Shown in pieces: positions 34,295 through 44,306 of a stretch of 64,000 nucleotides of DNA (within the stretch, counting starts at the first letter, position 1; every line of letters begins with the position of its first letter). The notes beneath the pieces were generated by a model. That model saw only the letters and a program-made list of their open reading frames with translations. It was not told the DNA's origin and did no database searches. This DNA is from Methylopumilus sp003533095 (GTDB lineage Bacteria > Pseudomonadota > Gammaproteobacteria > Burkholderiales > Methylophilaceae). The stretch lies in NCBI GenBank assembly GCA_963977845.1, contig CAXBPZ010000002.1:1-64000 (forward strand). The letters are read 5' to 3'. Position numbers and translations under genes: made by a program.

Positions 34295-35719
34295 ATGAAA
34301 TATATTTCAACCCGTGGTCAATCAAAACCACTTTCTTTTTCTGAGATTTTATTAGGCGGTCTTGCACCTGATGGTGGTTTGTATCTTCCAGAGTCGTATC
34401 CTCAATTTTCAGTTAAAGATCTAAATGATATGAGAAGCATGACATATGCTGAACTTGCTTTTCATATTATTTCTAAATTTGTTGATGACATACCAAAAGA
34501 CGATTTAAAAAAAATTATCAATAAAACATACACCAAAGATGTGTACGCATTTTCAAGGTCGCAACAAAAATCAGAAGACATTACACCTATTCTGAAAGTT
34601 AAGGATAATTTATATATTCTTTCACTTTCAAATGGACCAACACTAGCATTTAAAGATATCGCAATGCAGCTTCTTGGCAATCTCTTTGAATATGTGCTCT
34701 CTAAAGAAAATGCAGAAATTAATATTTTAGGTGCGACATCAGGAGATACAGGATCTGCTGCTGAATATGCAATGCGAGGAAAAAAAGGCATTAATGTCTT
34801 TATGCTCTCACCCTATCAAAAGATGAGTCGTTTTCAATCAGCTCAAATGTTTAGTATTCAGGATCCTAATATTTTTAATTTAAGCATTAAAGGTGTTTTT
34901 GATGATTGCCAGGATATTGTTAAGGCGGTATCTAATGATTTAAATTTTAAAAAAGATTTTAAAATTGGTGCAGTAAACTCAATTAATTGGGGCAGAATTT
35001 TAGCGCAGATTGTTTATTATTTTAAAGGTTATCTTGCTGTTGCTAAAAATAATGAAGAGGTGAGCTTTACTGTTCCCACAGGTAATTTTGGTAATATTTG
35101 TGCAGGTCACATAGCACGCATGATGGGTCTTCCAATTAAGAGGCTTGTAGTTGCGACTAATGAAAACAACGTATTAGATGAGTTCTTTAAGACAGGTGTA
35201 TATAAGCCGCGTGACTCTAAAAATACTTTTCATACCTCAAGTCCTTCAATGGATATATCCAAGGCTTCTAATTTTGAACGATTCATTTTTGATTTAATTG
35301 GGCGAGATAGTAAAAAATTAAATGAATTATGGAAATCGATTGATCAAGGCGGTAATTTCGATTTAAACCAAAGCGGTATCTTTGAAAAAATTAAAGATTT
35401 TGGATTTACTTCATCATCAAGTACACATAAAGAACGTATTCACTACATTAAAGAAATATATAACCAATACAAGATCATTATAGATACGCATACTGCAGAT
35501 GGATTTAAAGCGGCCTATGAGCATATGGATAATGATGTCCCGATGATAGTTCTTGAAACAGCGTTACCTATCAAATTTGAGGATTCTATAGTGGAAGCAA
35601 TAAATCAAAAACCTGACAGACCAGAATCATTAAAACATTTAGAAGATCTACCACAAAGATTTCAAGTTTTAGATAATCAAGTGGATCAAGTAAAAACATT
35701 TATAAGGCAAAACGTCTAG
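34295..35719 (+). CDS. thrC: Threonine synthase
   Basis: A 474-residue PLP enzyme converting O-phosphohomoserine to threonine. It starts MKYISTRGQSKPLSFSE, the pattern of the longer (type II, yeast/E. coli-like) class. The PLP lysine is in GPTLAFKDIAMQ, and the phosphate-binding segment ATSGDTGSAAEYAM is intact. It directly follows hom, so aspartate-family flux is managed by one transcript with alaA. Confidence 0.97.
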   Translation: MKYISTRGQSKPLSFSEILLGGLAPDGGLYLPESYPQFSVKDLNDMRSMTYAELAFHIISKFVDDIPKDDLKKIINKTYTKDVYAFSRSQQKSEDITPILKVKDNLYILSLSNGPTLAFKDIAMQLLGNLFEYVLSKENAEINILGATSGDTGSAAEYAMRGKKGINVFMLSPYQKMSRFQSAQMFSIQDPNIFNLSIKGVFDDCQDIVKAVSNDLNFKKDFKIGAVNSINWGRILAQIVYYFKGYLAVAKNNEEVSFTVPTGNFGNICAGHIARMMGLPIKRLVVATNENNVLDEFFKTGVYKPRDSKNTFHTSSPSMDISKASNFERFIFDLIGRDSKKLNELWKSIDQGGNFDLNQSGIFEKIKDFGFTSSSSTHKERIHYIKEIYNQYKIIIDTHTADGFKAAYEHMDNDVPMIVLETALPIKFEDSIVEAINQKPDRPESLKHLEDLPQRFQVLDNQVDQVKTFIRQNV

Positions 35720-35723
35720 GATC

Positions 35724-36518
35724 ATGAAGCAATATTTAGATTTACTGAGACACGTTAAAAACCATGGCGACATTAAACATGACCGAACTGGCACAGGGAC
35801 AATTTCTGTGTTTGGTTATCAAATGCGTTATGACTTATCAAAGGGTTTTCCTTTATTAACTACAAAAAAATTACATTTAAAGTCAATCATTCACGAACTT
35901 TTATGGTTCTTAAGTGGCAGTACAAACATTAAATACTTAAAAGATAACGGTGTGAGTATCTGGGATGAATGGGCGGATGAAAATGGCAACTTAGGCCCCG
36001 TATATGGTTACCAATGGAGAAGTTGGCCTAGCGCAGATGGAAAACATATCGATCAGATTGCGGAATTGATTGAGTCAATTAAAAAAAATCCAGATTCAAG
36101 ACGATTAATAGTTTCAGCTTGGAATGTTTCTGAAATTTCAAAAATGAAGCTCCCACCTTGTCATGCATTTTTTCAATTTTATGTTTCGAATGGTAAATTA
36201 TCTTGTCAGCTTTATCAAAGAAGTGCAGACATTTTCTTAGGTGTACCATTTAATATTGCATCTTATGCGCTTCTCACCATGATGGTAGCTCAAGTATGTT
36301 CATTAGAGCTTGGTGATTTTGTTCATACATTAGGCGATGCACATATTTATTCTAATCATATGGATCAAGTCAATGAACAATTATCAAGATCACCGAAAGC
36401 ATTACCTCGTATGATAATTAATCCTGAAGTTAAAAGTATTTTTGACTTTAAATTTGAAGATTTTGTTTTAGAAAATTACGATCCTGACCCCGCGATTAAA
36501 GCGCCTGTAGCAGTCTAG
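35724..36518 (+). CDS. thyA: Thymidylate synthase (ThyA)
   Basis: A 264-residue enzyme with catalytic Cys146 in LPPCHAFFQFYV, the same number as in E. coli. It methylates dUMP using methylene-tetrahydrofolate, producing dihydrofolate. It is five bases after thrC. Its stop codon shares one base with the GTG start of folA (TAGTG), coupling it to the enzyme that recycles its product. Confidence 0.98.
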   Translation: MKQYLDLLRHVKNHGDIKHDRTGTGTISVFGYQMRYDLSKGFPLLTTKKLHLKSIIHELLWFLSGSTNIKYLKDNGVSIWDEWADENGNLGPVYGYQWRSWPSADGKHIDQIAELIESIKKNPDSRRLIVSAWNVSEISKMKLPPCHAFFQFYVSNGKLSCQLYQRSADIFLGVPFNIASYALLTMMVAQVCSLELGDFVHTLGDAHIYSNHMDQVNEQLSRSPKALPRMIINPEVKSIFDFKFEDFVLENYDPDPAIKAPVAV

Positions 36519-37006
36519 TGTCCAATCTATCCATTATTGTTGCCATGAGCTCTAATCGCGTGATTGGTGTGAATAACACTTTGCCATGGCATCTAAGTGA
36601 AGATTTAAAGCATTTTAAATCTTTAACAACAGGTCACACGATTATCATGGGTCGCAAGACTTATGAGTCTATTGGTCGACCACTTCCCAACAGAAGAAAT
36701 ATTGTGATTAGTCGAAACTCAAACACTTCTTATGAAGGTGTAGAAGTTGTCCATAGCTTAGAAGATGCTTTTTCTATCTCTACCAACGATAAAGAGGTAT
36801 TTGTGATAGGAGGTTCAAATATCTATGAACAAGCATTAAGCTTTGTAGATCAGTTATATATTACAGAAATTAAGAAAAGCTTTTTGGGTGATGCTTTTTT
36901 TCCTGAGATCAATAAACAAATATGGATTGAATATTCAAGAGACGATCATGTTACAAATGATGGTCTTGAATTTTCTTTTGTAAAGTATCAAAAAAATACT
37001 AAATAG
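36518..37006 (+). CDS. folA: Dihydrofolate reductase
   Basis: A 162-residue reductase with LSIIVAMSSNRVIGVNNTLPWHLSEDLKHFK, the active-site acidic residue in LSEDLK, and TIIMGRKTYESIGRPLPNRRNIVISR. It regenerates tetrahydrofolate after ThyA. The start is GTG overlapping the thyA stop by one base. It converges with, and overlaps by eight bases, the decarboxylase gene on the other strand. Confidence 0.97.
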   Translation: MSNLSIIVAMSSNRVIGVNNTLPWHLSEDLKHFKSLTTGHTIIMGRKTYESIGRPLPNRRNIVISRNSNTSYEGVEVVHSLEDAFSISTNDKEVFVIGGSNIYEQALSFVDQLYITEIKKSFLGDAFFPEINKQIWIEYSRDDHVTNDGLEFSFVKYQKNTK

Positions 37007-39239
37007 ATACGCAATCTACAAAGTAGTGCGCTTTACCATCAATCTTTTCTTTGACTAATCCGTGATTGTCTGTTTCAAATCCTGGAAATTTCTCATTAAA
37101 ATCTCTTGCGAATTTTAGATAATCTACAATAATTTTATTAAAACGCTCACCAGGAATTAGAAGGGGAATACCTGGTGGATATGGCGTGAGAAGCACTGCT
37201 GTAATTCTGCCTTCTAAATCATCAATGGCAACACGCTCAATTTCTTTGTGAGCCATTTTTGAGAAAGCATCTGTTGGCTTCATTGCAGGAATCATGTCAG
37301 AAAGATACATTTCAGTGGTAAGTTTTGCAATATCATGTTTTTTATAAATTTCATGAATCTGTGTACACAAATCCTTTAATCCAATACGTTCATAACTGGG
37401 TTGCTTTTGAATAAATTCAGGTAAAACCTTCCATAAAGGCTGATTCTTATCGTAATCATCTTTAAATTGCTGAAGGGCAGCAACAAGAGTATTCCAACGG
37501 CCTTTAGTAATACCAATCGTAAACATAATAAAGAATGAATAAAGACCTGTTTTTTCTACAATAACCCCGTGTTCTGCTAAATATTTAGTAACGATAGAAG
37601 CGGGAATTCCAAATTCTTCTGAAAACTCTCCATCTACATTAAGGCCTGGGGTAATGATGGTTGCTTTAATAGGATCCAGCATATTAAAGCCATCAGCAAG
37701 ATTACCAAATCCATGCCAATGATCATTTGCATTTAACATCCAAGCGTCTCGATCTTCAAGACCTTCGTCTGATAAATCGTTAGGGCCCCAAACTTTAAAC
37801 CACCAGTCAGATCCCCATTCAATATCTACTTTTCGCATAGCGCGTCTAAAGTCTAGAGCCTCCATGAGAGATTCTTCTACGAGCGCTTTACCACCTGGTT
37901 CTTCCATCATGGCAGCAGCGACATCACAACTCGCGATGATTGAATATTGCGGACTGGTAGAACTATGCATTAGGAATGATTCGTTAAAGACTTCTCGGTC
38001 GAGTTTATTTTTTTCTGCATCTTGTACAAGAATTTGAGATGCCTGACTTAAGCCTGCTAAAAGTTTGTGTGTCGATTGTGTCGAGAAAATTAAACTATCT
38101 TTACAGCGTGGGCGATCAGCACCAATAGCATGATAGTCACCATAGAAGTCATGGAATGTTGCATGCGGTAACCATGCTTCATCAAAATGAAGCGAATCAA
38201 TTTTCCCATCTAACATTTCTTTAATTTCTTCAACGTTATAAAGAATACCGTCATAAGTTGATTGTGTAATTGTTAATACACGGGGTTTATCTTTTTTGTT
38301 AGTGATGAAAGGATTTTTTTGAATTTTGTCTTGAATATTTTTCCATTCAAATTCTTTTTTAGGAATTGGACCAATAATGCCAAAATGGTTTCGTGTTGGC
38401 ATCAAGAAAATTGGAATGGCACCGGTCATAATAATAGAGTGCAATACTGATTTATGACAATTTCGATCTACGATAACGATGTCGCCTGGGGCCACTGTTG
38501 AATGCCACACCATTTTATTCGAAGTCGATGTACCATTTGTCACGAAATAAAGATGATCAGAGTTATATATTCTCGCTGCATTTCTTTCAGAAGCGCCTAC
38601 AGGACCTGTATGATCCAGTAATTGCCCTAATTCATCTACAGCATTACATACGTCAGCTCGAAGCATATTTTCACCAAAAAATTGGTGAAACATTTGGCCA
38701 ACAGGTGATTTAAGGAAGGCAACGCCACCAGAGTGGCCAGGACAATGCCATGAGTAAGAGCCATCGCCTGCATAGTGAGTGAGCGCCTTAAAGAATGGTG
38801 GAGGCAAACTGTCCAAATAAGTTCTAGCTTCACGCACAATATAACGCGCAACAAATTCTGGTGTGTCCTCATGCATATGAATAAAACCATTAAGCTCTCT
38901 TAAGATTTCATTCGGAATGTGCCGACTTGTTCTTGTTTCGCCATGAAGAAATATAGGGATTTCTTCATTACGAAATCTAATCTCATCTACGAAATTTTTT
39001 AATTGTTGTAGAGCGGTTTGATTTTCTTCAATGAACTCTTCATCATCAATAGATAAAATAAATGCAGAAGCTCGGCTTTGTTGTTGGGCAAATGAAGATA
39101 AGTCTCCGTAGCTTGTAACGCCTAACACTTCAAAATTTTCTTCCTCGATCGCGTTTGCTAAAACTCTGATACCAAGACCAGATGAATTTTCAGATTTAAA
39201 GTCTTCATCAATGATGACTACGGGGAAGTTAAATTTCAT
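36999..39239 (-). CDS. Orn/Lys/Arg decarboxylase (PLP, wing-domain type)
   Basis: A 746-residue fold-type I decarboxylase with all three parts: N-terminal response-regulator-like wing domain (1-130), PLP core with Lys392 in STQSTHKLLAGLS and Asp353-Glu-Ala (HFDEAW), and C-terminal domain (TPYPPGIPLLIPGE). It decarboxylates lysine, arginine or ornithine to cadaverine, agmatine or putrescine; sequence inspection does not decide which. Large decarboxylases of this type often serve acid resistance, but in a streamlined aquatic genome a polyamine-synthesis role seems likelier. It follows dcd by nine bases. Confidence 0.92.
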   Translation of the reverse strand: MKFNFPVVIIDEDFKSENSSGLGIRVLANAIEEENFEVLGVTSYGDLSSFAQQQSRASAFILSIDDEEFIEENQTALQQLKNFVDEIRFRNEEIPIFLHGETRTSRHIPNEILRELNGFIHMHEDTPEFVARYIVREARTYLDSLPPPFFKALTHYAGDGSYSWHCPGHSGGVAFLKSPVGQMFHQFFGENMLRADVCNAVDELGQLLDHTGPVGASERNAARIYNSDHLYFVTNGTSTSNKMVWHSTVAPGDIVIVDRNCHKSVLHSIIMTGAIPIFLMPTRNHFGIIGPIPKKEFEWKNIQDKIQKNPFITNKKDKPRVLTITQSTYDGILYNVEEIKEMLDGKIDSLHFDEAWLPHATFHDFYGDYHAIGADRPRCKDSLIFSTQSTHKLLAGLSQASQILVQDAEKNKLDREVFNESFLMHSSTSPQYSIIASCDVAAAMMEEPGGKALVEESLMEALDFRRAMRKVDIEWGSDWWFKVWGPNDLSDEGLEDRDAWMLNANDHWHGFGNLADGFNMLDPIKATIITPGLNVDGEFSEEFGIPASIVTKYLAEHGVIVEKTGLYSFFIMFTIGITKGRWNTLVAALQQFKDDYDKNQPLWKVLPEFIQKQPSYERIGLKDLCTQIHEIYKKHDIAKLTTEMYLSDMIPAMKPTDAFSKMAHKEIERVAIDDLEGRITAVLLTPYPPGIPLLIPGERFNKIIVDYLKFARDFNEKFPGFETDNHGLVKEKIDGKAHYFVDCVSI

Positions 39240-39248
39240 ATTAACCCT

Positions 39249-39815
39249 TTATATTTTCGGTAATGTTACACCTACTTGACCTTGGTATTTTCCACCACGA
39301 TCTTTATAGGATGTTTCACATATTTCGTCAGATTCAAAGAATAATACTTGAGCGCAACCTTCACCTGCATAAATCTTTGCTGGAAGGGGCGTTGTATTAC
39401 TAAATTCTAGAGTCACATAACCTTCCCATTCTGGTTCAAATGGCGTGACATTTACAATGATGCCGCATCGCGCATAAGTTGATTTGCCCAAACATACCGT
39501 GAGAACACTTCTTGGAATTCTGAAATACTCCACTGTTCTGGCAAGTGCAAATGAATTGGGTGGAATAATGCAATAGTCAGCCTTAAATTCCACGAAAGAA
39601 TTTGGATCGAATTTTTTTGGATCGACAATTGTGCTATTGATATTAGTAAATACTTTAAATTCATTAGCGCAACGAATGTCATATCCATAACTGGAGGTAC
39701 CATAAGATACGATTTTCTGATTATCTTTCTCGCGAATAAGCTTAGGCTCGAATGGCTCAATCATGCCATGTTCTTCGGCCATTTTTCTTATCCATTTATC
39801 CGATTTTATCGCCAT
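39249..39815 (-). CDS. dcd: dCTP deaminase
   Basis: A 188-residue homotrimeric deaminase of the dUTPase fold converting dCTP to dUTP. Recognisable parts are MAIKSDKWIRKMAEEHGMI, YGTSSYGYDIRCANEFKVF, KSTYARCGIIVNVTPFEPEWEG and SYKDRGGKYQGQ. It feeds dUMP to ThyA encoded nearby. It is transcribed with the decarboxylase gene. A strong terminator (39829-39874) separates it from zwf upstream, so it probably has its own promoter in or right after that hairpin. Confidence 0.97.
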   Translation of the reverse strand: MAIKSDKWIRKMAEEHGMIEPFEPKLIREKDNQKIVSYGTSSYGYDIRCANEFKVFTNINSTIVDPKKFDPNSFVEFKADYCIIPPNSFALARTVEYFRIPRSVLTVCLGKSTYARCGIIVNVTPFEPEWEGYVTLEFSNTTPLPAKIYAGEGCAQVLFFESDEICETSYKDRGGKYQGQVGVTLPKI

Positions 39816-39828
39816 AATTTTCTTGTCT

Positions 39829-39874
39829 CAAAAAAGAAAAATCCCGTTTGCACAATCTTGACGCTACGGGATTT
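39829..39874 (-). terminator. Rho-independent terminator after zwf
   Basis: On the minus strand AAATCCCGT (39866-39874) pairs exactly with ACGGGATTT (39838-39846), followed by TTCTTTTTT. It lies between zwf and dcd and ends the gnd-zwf transcript. Confidence 0.8.
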
Positions 39875-39898
39875 CTAATGGTTTAAATTTTCATAACT

Positions 39899-41374
39899 TT
39901 AGAGCTTATTTTCGCTGATTTCAATACTCTGACGCCAAAATTGTTCAGGTTTATCAAATATAATTTTAGATTCAATAGGATCAGCGCTGCCAGCAGGGTA
40001 GGTAAAGACTGGGCTCTTGTCTTCATTCCAGGCTTTAATTACAGGATCAAGTAGTCTCCATGATGCTTCTACCTCGTTGATATGAAGGTATAAAGATTGG
40101 TCACCTTGCATCAAATTAAGAAGGAGTGATTCATAAGCATCTACACTTTCATCGCCAGTAATTCTATTTGGAGCATCCATAGCTACCGTTCTTACTTTGG
40201 TATCGAGGCCAGGAATTTTTGTTTGTATTTCAAATCGGGTAAATTCTTTAGGTTGGATACTAATAACGAGCCAATTTTCGGCTTGTTCAGGAAGTGAAAG
40301 CGGAGCTTTTTTAAATTTAATAGCTATTGCTGTATCAGATGCGTGAAGACGCTTTGCTGTTCTGACATAGATAGGTACACCTTTCCATCGCGGGGTATTA
40401 ATGTAGAATTTGAGTGCTGCGTATGTCTCAACCACGCTTTTTGGATCTTCCAATTCTTCCAAGTAACCCTTAACTTCTTCATTATTGATTTTGCCGCGAC
40501 CATATTGTGCTTTAAAAGTGTGTTTTTTGAGCTCGTTAAGAGGAATAGGTACAATTGACTCAAGTACTTTAATTTTTTCAGCGCGAATATTTTCAGGGCT
40601 TAATGTTTGAGGCATTTCCATCGTTGTTAATGCAAGCATTTGCATAAGATGACTTTGAATCATATCTCTTAAGGCGCCTGTTGCATCATAGAATTGAGTT
40701 CTTTCACCCACACCAAGTGTTTCATTATTTGTAATTTGAATATGATCGATATGCTCATGTGACCAAAGCGGATCAAAAATATGATTTGCAAAGCGCGTGA
40801 GAAGAATATTTTGTAATGCGGATTTACCCAAGTAATGATCGATACGGTAAATCTGTGTTTCTTTTAAATGTTTAGTGATTGATTTCTGAAGTGCTTGAGC
40901 AGTTTCTAAATTGGTACCAAATGGCTTTTCAATCACAACACGACGCCATGCTTTGCTTTCATCTGTTAACCCAACGCTCGCAAGTAAATCAACAATCGAA
41001 GCAAAGTCAGATGGTCTGACAGACAAGAAGAAAGCTAAATTTTGTGGGAAAGTTGATACGTCGGAGAGTCTTTCACTGAGTCGTTTAAAAGCATGAGTAT
41101 CATCAGGCGGATTCGCGTGATAAAAATTTCTAGCAATAAAACGATCAAATACTTTTGCGTCATAATTTTTTTTGAATTTAATATCGAGCATAGATTTGAT
41201 GTCATCTCGCCATGCTGATTCTTCAACCTCAGATCTTCCTACTGAGAGAATTTTCATTTTCTCTGGTAATCTACCAAGAGAGTCCAGTCTAAAAAGACCC
41301 GGAATTAGTTTTATTCTAGAAAGGTTTCCACTTGCACCAAAGAGGACTAAGGTGCAGTCATCAATTTTTGTCAT
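39899..41374 (-). CDS. zwf: Glucose-6-phosphate dehydrogenase
   Basis: A 491-residue dehydrogenase with the nucleotide-binding start LVLFGASGNLSRIKLIPGL and the signature RIDHYLGKSALQNILLTRFAN containing the catalytic His region. It oxidises glucose-6-phosphate to 6-phosphogluconolactone. With gnd directly upstream and pgl divergent, it forms the oxidative arm of the cyclic RuMP pathway that burns formaldehyde to CO2 in Methylophilales. The first glycine motif reads GASGNLS, with the usual Asp replaced by Asn; I would not deduce cofactor preference from it. Confidence 0.97.
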   Translation of the reverse strand: MTKIDDCTLVLFGASGNLSRIKLIPGLFRLDSLGRLPEKMKILSVGRSEVEESAWRDDIKSMLDIKFKKNYDAKVFDRFIARNFYHANPPDDTHAFKRLSERLSDVSTFPQNLAFFLSVRPSDFASIVDLLASVGLTDESKAWRRVVIEKPFGTNLETAQALQKSITKHLKETQIYRIDHYLGKSALQNILLTRFANHIFDPLWSHEHIDHIQITNNETLGVGERTQFYDATGALRDMIQSHLMQMLALTTMEMPQTLSPENIRAEKIKVLESIVPIPLNELKKHTFKAQYGRGKINNEEVKGYLEELEDPKSVVETYAALKFYINTPRWKGVPIYVRTAKRLHASDTAIAIKFKKAPLSLPEQAENWLVISIQPKEFTRFEIQTKIPGLDTKVRTVAMDAPNRITGDESVDAYESLLLNLMQGDQSLYLHINEVEASWRLLDPVIKAWNEDKSPVFTYPAGSADPIESKIIFDKPEQFWRQSIEISENKL

Positions 41375-41397
41375 AGATAATTAGAAATGAAAAAAAG

Positions 41398-42306
41398 TTA
41401 TTTAGATTTTTTTACTGCATGACCACCAAATGCATTTCGCATTACTGATAGCAATCTATAGCCATAACCTTGTTTTTCTTGGCTTCTGAATCTCACTTGT
41501 AATGCAAGTGTAAGCACTGGTGTTGGAATGCCTTGTTCAATTGATTCATTAACAGTCCATCTTCCTTCACCTGAGTCAGCTACATAAGGGGCAATTTCAT
41601 CAAGCGCTTGATCTTCTTTAAGAGCATCAGCAGTTAAATCTAACAACCAGCTTCTGACTACTGAACCATGTTTCCATAATTCTGTAATTTGGGCTAAATC
41701 AAGTTTGAATTCACTTTTACCTTTAAGAAGTTCAAGTCCTTCAGCGAAGGATTCCATCATGCCGTATTCGATACCGTTATGAATCATTTTAGTAAAATGA
41801 CCAGAGCCTACAGGACCTACATGAGCCCAACCACGATCTGGGTGAGCTAGCGCTTGAAGAATGGGTTTCATAGTATCTGCAACTTCTTGTTTCGCGCCAA
41901 CCATCAGGCAATAGCCATTTGCTAAACCCCAAACACCGCCTGATGTTCCACAATCCATAAAGCCAATACCTTTTTCTTCAAGGAATTTACCGATACGTTG
42001 CGAATCTTTGTAATTTGAATTACCACCATCAATAATAATGTCGCCTTTATTAAGCATTGGGATGAGTTCTTTGATTTGTTCTTCGGTAGGATTTCCTGCT
42101 GGCACCATAAGCCATATGATTTTTTGACCATCTAATTTTGCTACAGCGTCTGCCACTGAGCTCGCACCAATAATTTTTGCTTTTTCTTCTAGTGTTTTTA
42201 CAACTTCTGCGCTTCGGTCAAAGCCTACAACAGAAATACCTTTTTGAACGAGACGAGTAGCCATATTGCCACCCATTTTTCCGAGACCAATCATTGCTAA
42301 TTTCAT
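41398..42306 (-). CDS. gnd: 6-phosphogluconate dehydrogenase, short NAD-type
   Basis: A 302-residue decarboxylating enzyme, much shorter than the ~470-residue NADP form, so it belongs to the short GndA-like class. The Rossmann motif is MIGLGKMGGNMA. The second strand ends in Asp30 (VVGFDRSAE), which favours NAD over NADP; this is inference from fold rules. Catalytic stretches GGNSNYKDSQ, DCGTSGGVWG and KMIHNGIEYGMME are intact. It produces ribulose-5-phosphate and CO2. It is upstream of zwf in one operon (23-base gap). Confidence 0.95.
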   Translation of the reverse strand: MKLAMIGLGKMGGNMATRLVQKGISVVGFDRSAEVVKTLEEKAKIIGASSVADAVAKLDGQKIIWLMVPAGNPTEEQIKELIPMLNKGDIIIDGGNSNYKDSQRIGKFLEEKGIGFMDCGTSGGVWGLANGYCLMVGAKQEVADTMKPILQALAHPDRGWAHVGPVGSGHFTKMIHNGIEYGMMESFAEGLELLKGKSEFKLDLAQITELWKHGSVVRSWLLDLTADALKEDQALDEIAPYVADSGEGRWTVNESIEQGIPTPVLTLALQVRFRSQEKQGYGYRLLSVMRNAFGGHAVKKSK

Positions 42307-42460
42307 TTTTTTTACCTTTTTATGGAAGATTTGTCGTTGCTTAATCTTTTGGAATAAAGCAAATTAGTTTAAAGTGCGATACAAGTTGAATTATATCAAA
42401 CGCAAGCCTCTTCAAGGAATTGATTTCGATATAAAATTCACATTATTTTGAAAGATTTAC

Positions 42461-43138
42461 ATGAATTTGAAACAAATTAAATGGCGGTCATTTGAAAGCC
42501 AAGTCTCTCTTGACCAAGCTGCAATGGAAAGAGTTTTAGTATTAGCAGATTCTTCAATTAAAGCGCGAGGTCAATTTCATCTTGTATTAGCTGGAGGATC
42601 CACACCTAAAAACGTTTACACACTTCTTAAAAATATCAATACGAATTGGCATAAATGGCACGTCTATTTTGGAGATGAGCGATGTCTCGATTTGTCTCAC
42701 CAAGACCGAAATAGCACTATGGCTTTTGAAGCTTGGCTTAATCATATCGATATTCCAGCCCAAAATATTCATACAATTCCAGCTGAGCTTGGTCCGATAG
42801 AAGGTGCACGTTTATATAATGAAACACTTAGCAAGGTAGGGGATTTTGACTTAGTCCTTTTAGGGCTTGGTGAAGATGCCCATACAGCAAGCTTATTTCC
42901 AGGACATAGCTGGGATAACAATCTAGATGCTCTAGCGGTCTTCGATGCACCAAAGCCACCACCATTAAGAGTATCTATGTCGCCAGCACGTTTAAGCCGA
43001 TCTAAATCTGTGCTTTTCTTGGTTAGTGGGAAAGAGAAACAAACCGCGATAAATCAATGGAAAGCGGGGGATTTAATACCTGCAAGCTTGATCACCTGTA
43101 ACAACGGGGTAGATGTATTTTACTTTAACGTAAGTTAG
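42461..43138 (+). CDS. pgl: 6-phosphogluconolactonase
   Basis: A 225-residue DevB-type lactonase with HLVLAGGSTPKNVY, the VYFGDERCLDLSHQDRNSTMA active-site region and LLGLGEDAHTASLFPGH. It hydrolyses the Zwf product, placing zwf, pgl and gnd together. It is divergent from gnd (154-base gap, with a TATAAAAT-like -10 element about 27 bases before the ATG). It overlaps the mrp end by four bases. Confidence 0.95.
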   Translation: MNLKQIKWRSFESQVSLDQAAMERVLVLADSSIKARGQFHLVLAGGSTPKNVYTLLKNINTNWHKWHVYFGDERCLDLSHQDRNSTMAFEAWLNHIDIPAQNIHTIPAELGPIEGARLYNETLSKVGDFDLVLLGLGEDAHTASLFPGHSWDNNLDALAVFDAPKPPPLRVSMSPARLSRSKSVLFLVSGKEKQTAINQWKAGDLIPASLITCNNGVDVFYFNVS

Positions 43139-44223
43139 GTTTTTTGAATCACAATATTTGGAAATTTATTACTGTAATCTTGTGCAAGTTTAGATACTTT
43201 AATGGCTGTTAAACGGGCAATTTTTTTGTAAGTTTTTGCAGCATTGCTTTCAGGCTCCGCTACCACCGTTGGGTTTCCATTGTCAGCTTGTTCCCTAATC
43301 TTAATGTCCAAAGGCAAGCTGCCTAAAAGAGATACACCGTAATCCAGACACATTTTTTCAGCGCCTCCGGATCCAAAGATATGCTCTTCGTTGCCACATT
43401 TTGAACATGTATGCATGGCCATATTTTCTACAATACCGATAATTGGAATATTTACTTTTTCAAACATTTTTAATCCACGTCTAGCATCAAGTAGTGCAAT
43501 ATCTTGAGGGGTTGTAACGATAATAGCGCCTGTGACAGGGACTTTTTGAGATAACGTGAGTTGAATATCACCGGTGCCAGGCGGTAAATCAACAACAAGA
43601 TAATCAAGTTTATCCCATCTTGTTTCTTTTAAGAGTTGTTCGAGTGTGCCTGTAACCATCGGACCTCGCCACACCATGGGCGTTTCCGTATCTACAAGAA
43701 ATCCAATCGACATAGCTTGAATGTCGTGAGCTACAATAGGCTCCATTGACTTACCATCTTTACTCTCAGGTTTTGAGTGTATCCCTAGCATTTGAGGTTG
43801 GCTTGGGCCATAAATATCAGCATCTAAAATGCCTACGCGAGCGCCTTCAGCTGATAAAGCTAAAGCGAGATTAACTGCGGTTGTAGACTTTCCTACGCCA
43901 CCTTTACCTGAGGCAACAGCAATAATGTTCTTAACACCAGGAATAAGCGCTATGCCTTTTTGAGCCGCATGGGATGTGATTTTAAAATCAACTTCAATAC
44001 TTAAATTAACTTCAGGCAGTATTTTTTTAATTTGAGTCGCAATTAAATTTTTGATGTCATTTAATTGGCTTTTAGCTGGATAGCCAAGTAAGACTTTGAT
44101 ATCAATATCATTATCTTTTATTGAAATACTTTTAATAGATTTATCGTTAATGAGGTTGTCGTTTGTATTGGGATCAACAACGTCTTTTAACAGTTCTTTT
44201 ATTTGATCTTCTGAGTGGGTCAT
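43135..44223 (-). CDS. apbC: Mrp/ApbC-type Fe-S carrier ATPase
   Basis: A 362-residue protein with an N-terminal DUF59/MIP18-like domain (about 1-75) and a P-loop ATPase domain with the deviant Walker A GKGGVGKST at 106-114. The C-terminal CSKC pair can bridge a 4Fe-4S cluster between subunits. It delivers clusters to apoproteins. It is divergent from metG with an 83-base gap, a frequent proteobacterial arrangement. Confidence 0.94.
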   Translation of the reverse strand: MTHSEDQIKELLKDVVDPNTNDNLINDKSIKSISIKDNDIDIKVLLGYPAKSQLNDIKNLIATQIKKILPEVNLSIEVDFKITSHAAQKGIALIPGVKNIIAVASGKGGVGKSTTAVNLALALSAEGARVGILDADIYGPSQPQMLGIHSKPESKDGKSMEPIVAHDIQAMSIGFLVDTETPMVWRGPMVTGTLEQLLKETRWDKLDYLVVDLPPGTGDIQLTLSQKVPVTGAIIVTTPQDIALLDARRGLKMFEKVNIPIIGIVENMAMHTCSKCGNEEHIFGSGGAEKMCLDYGVSLLGSLPLDIKIREQADNGNPTVVAEPESNAAKTYKKIARLTAIKVSKLAQDYSNKFPNIVIQKT

Positions 44224-44306
44224 GAGGCAATAATTTTAACCTATCTTAGTTGAGGCGTCATTTGATAGAATAGGGACTTAGTCAAATCAATAAAGTTTCT
44301 CAATTC

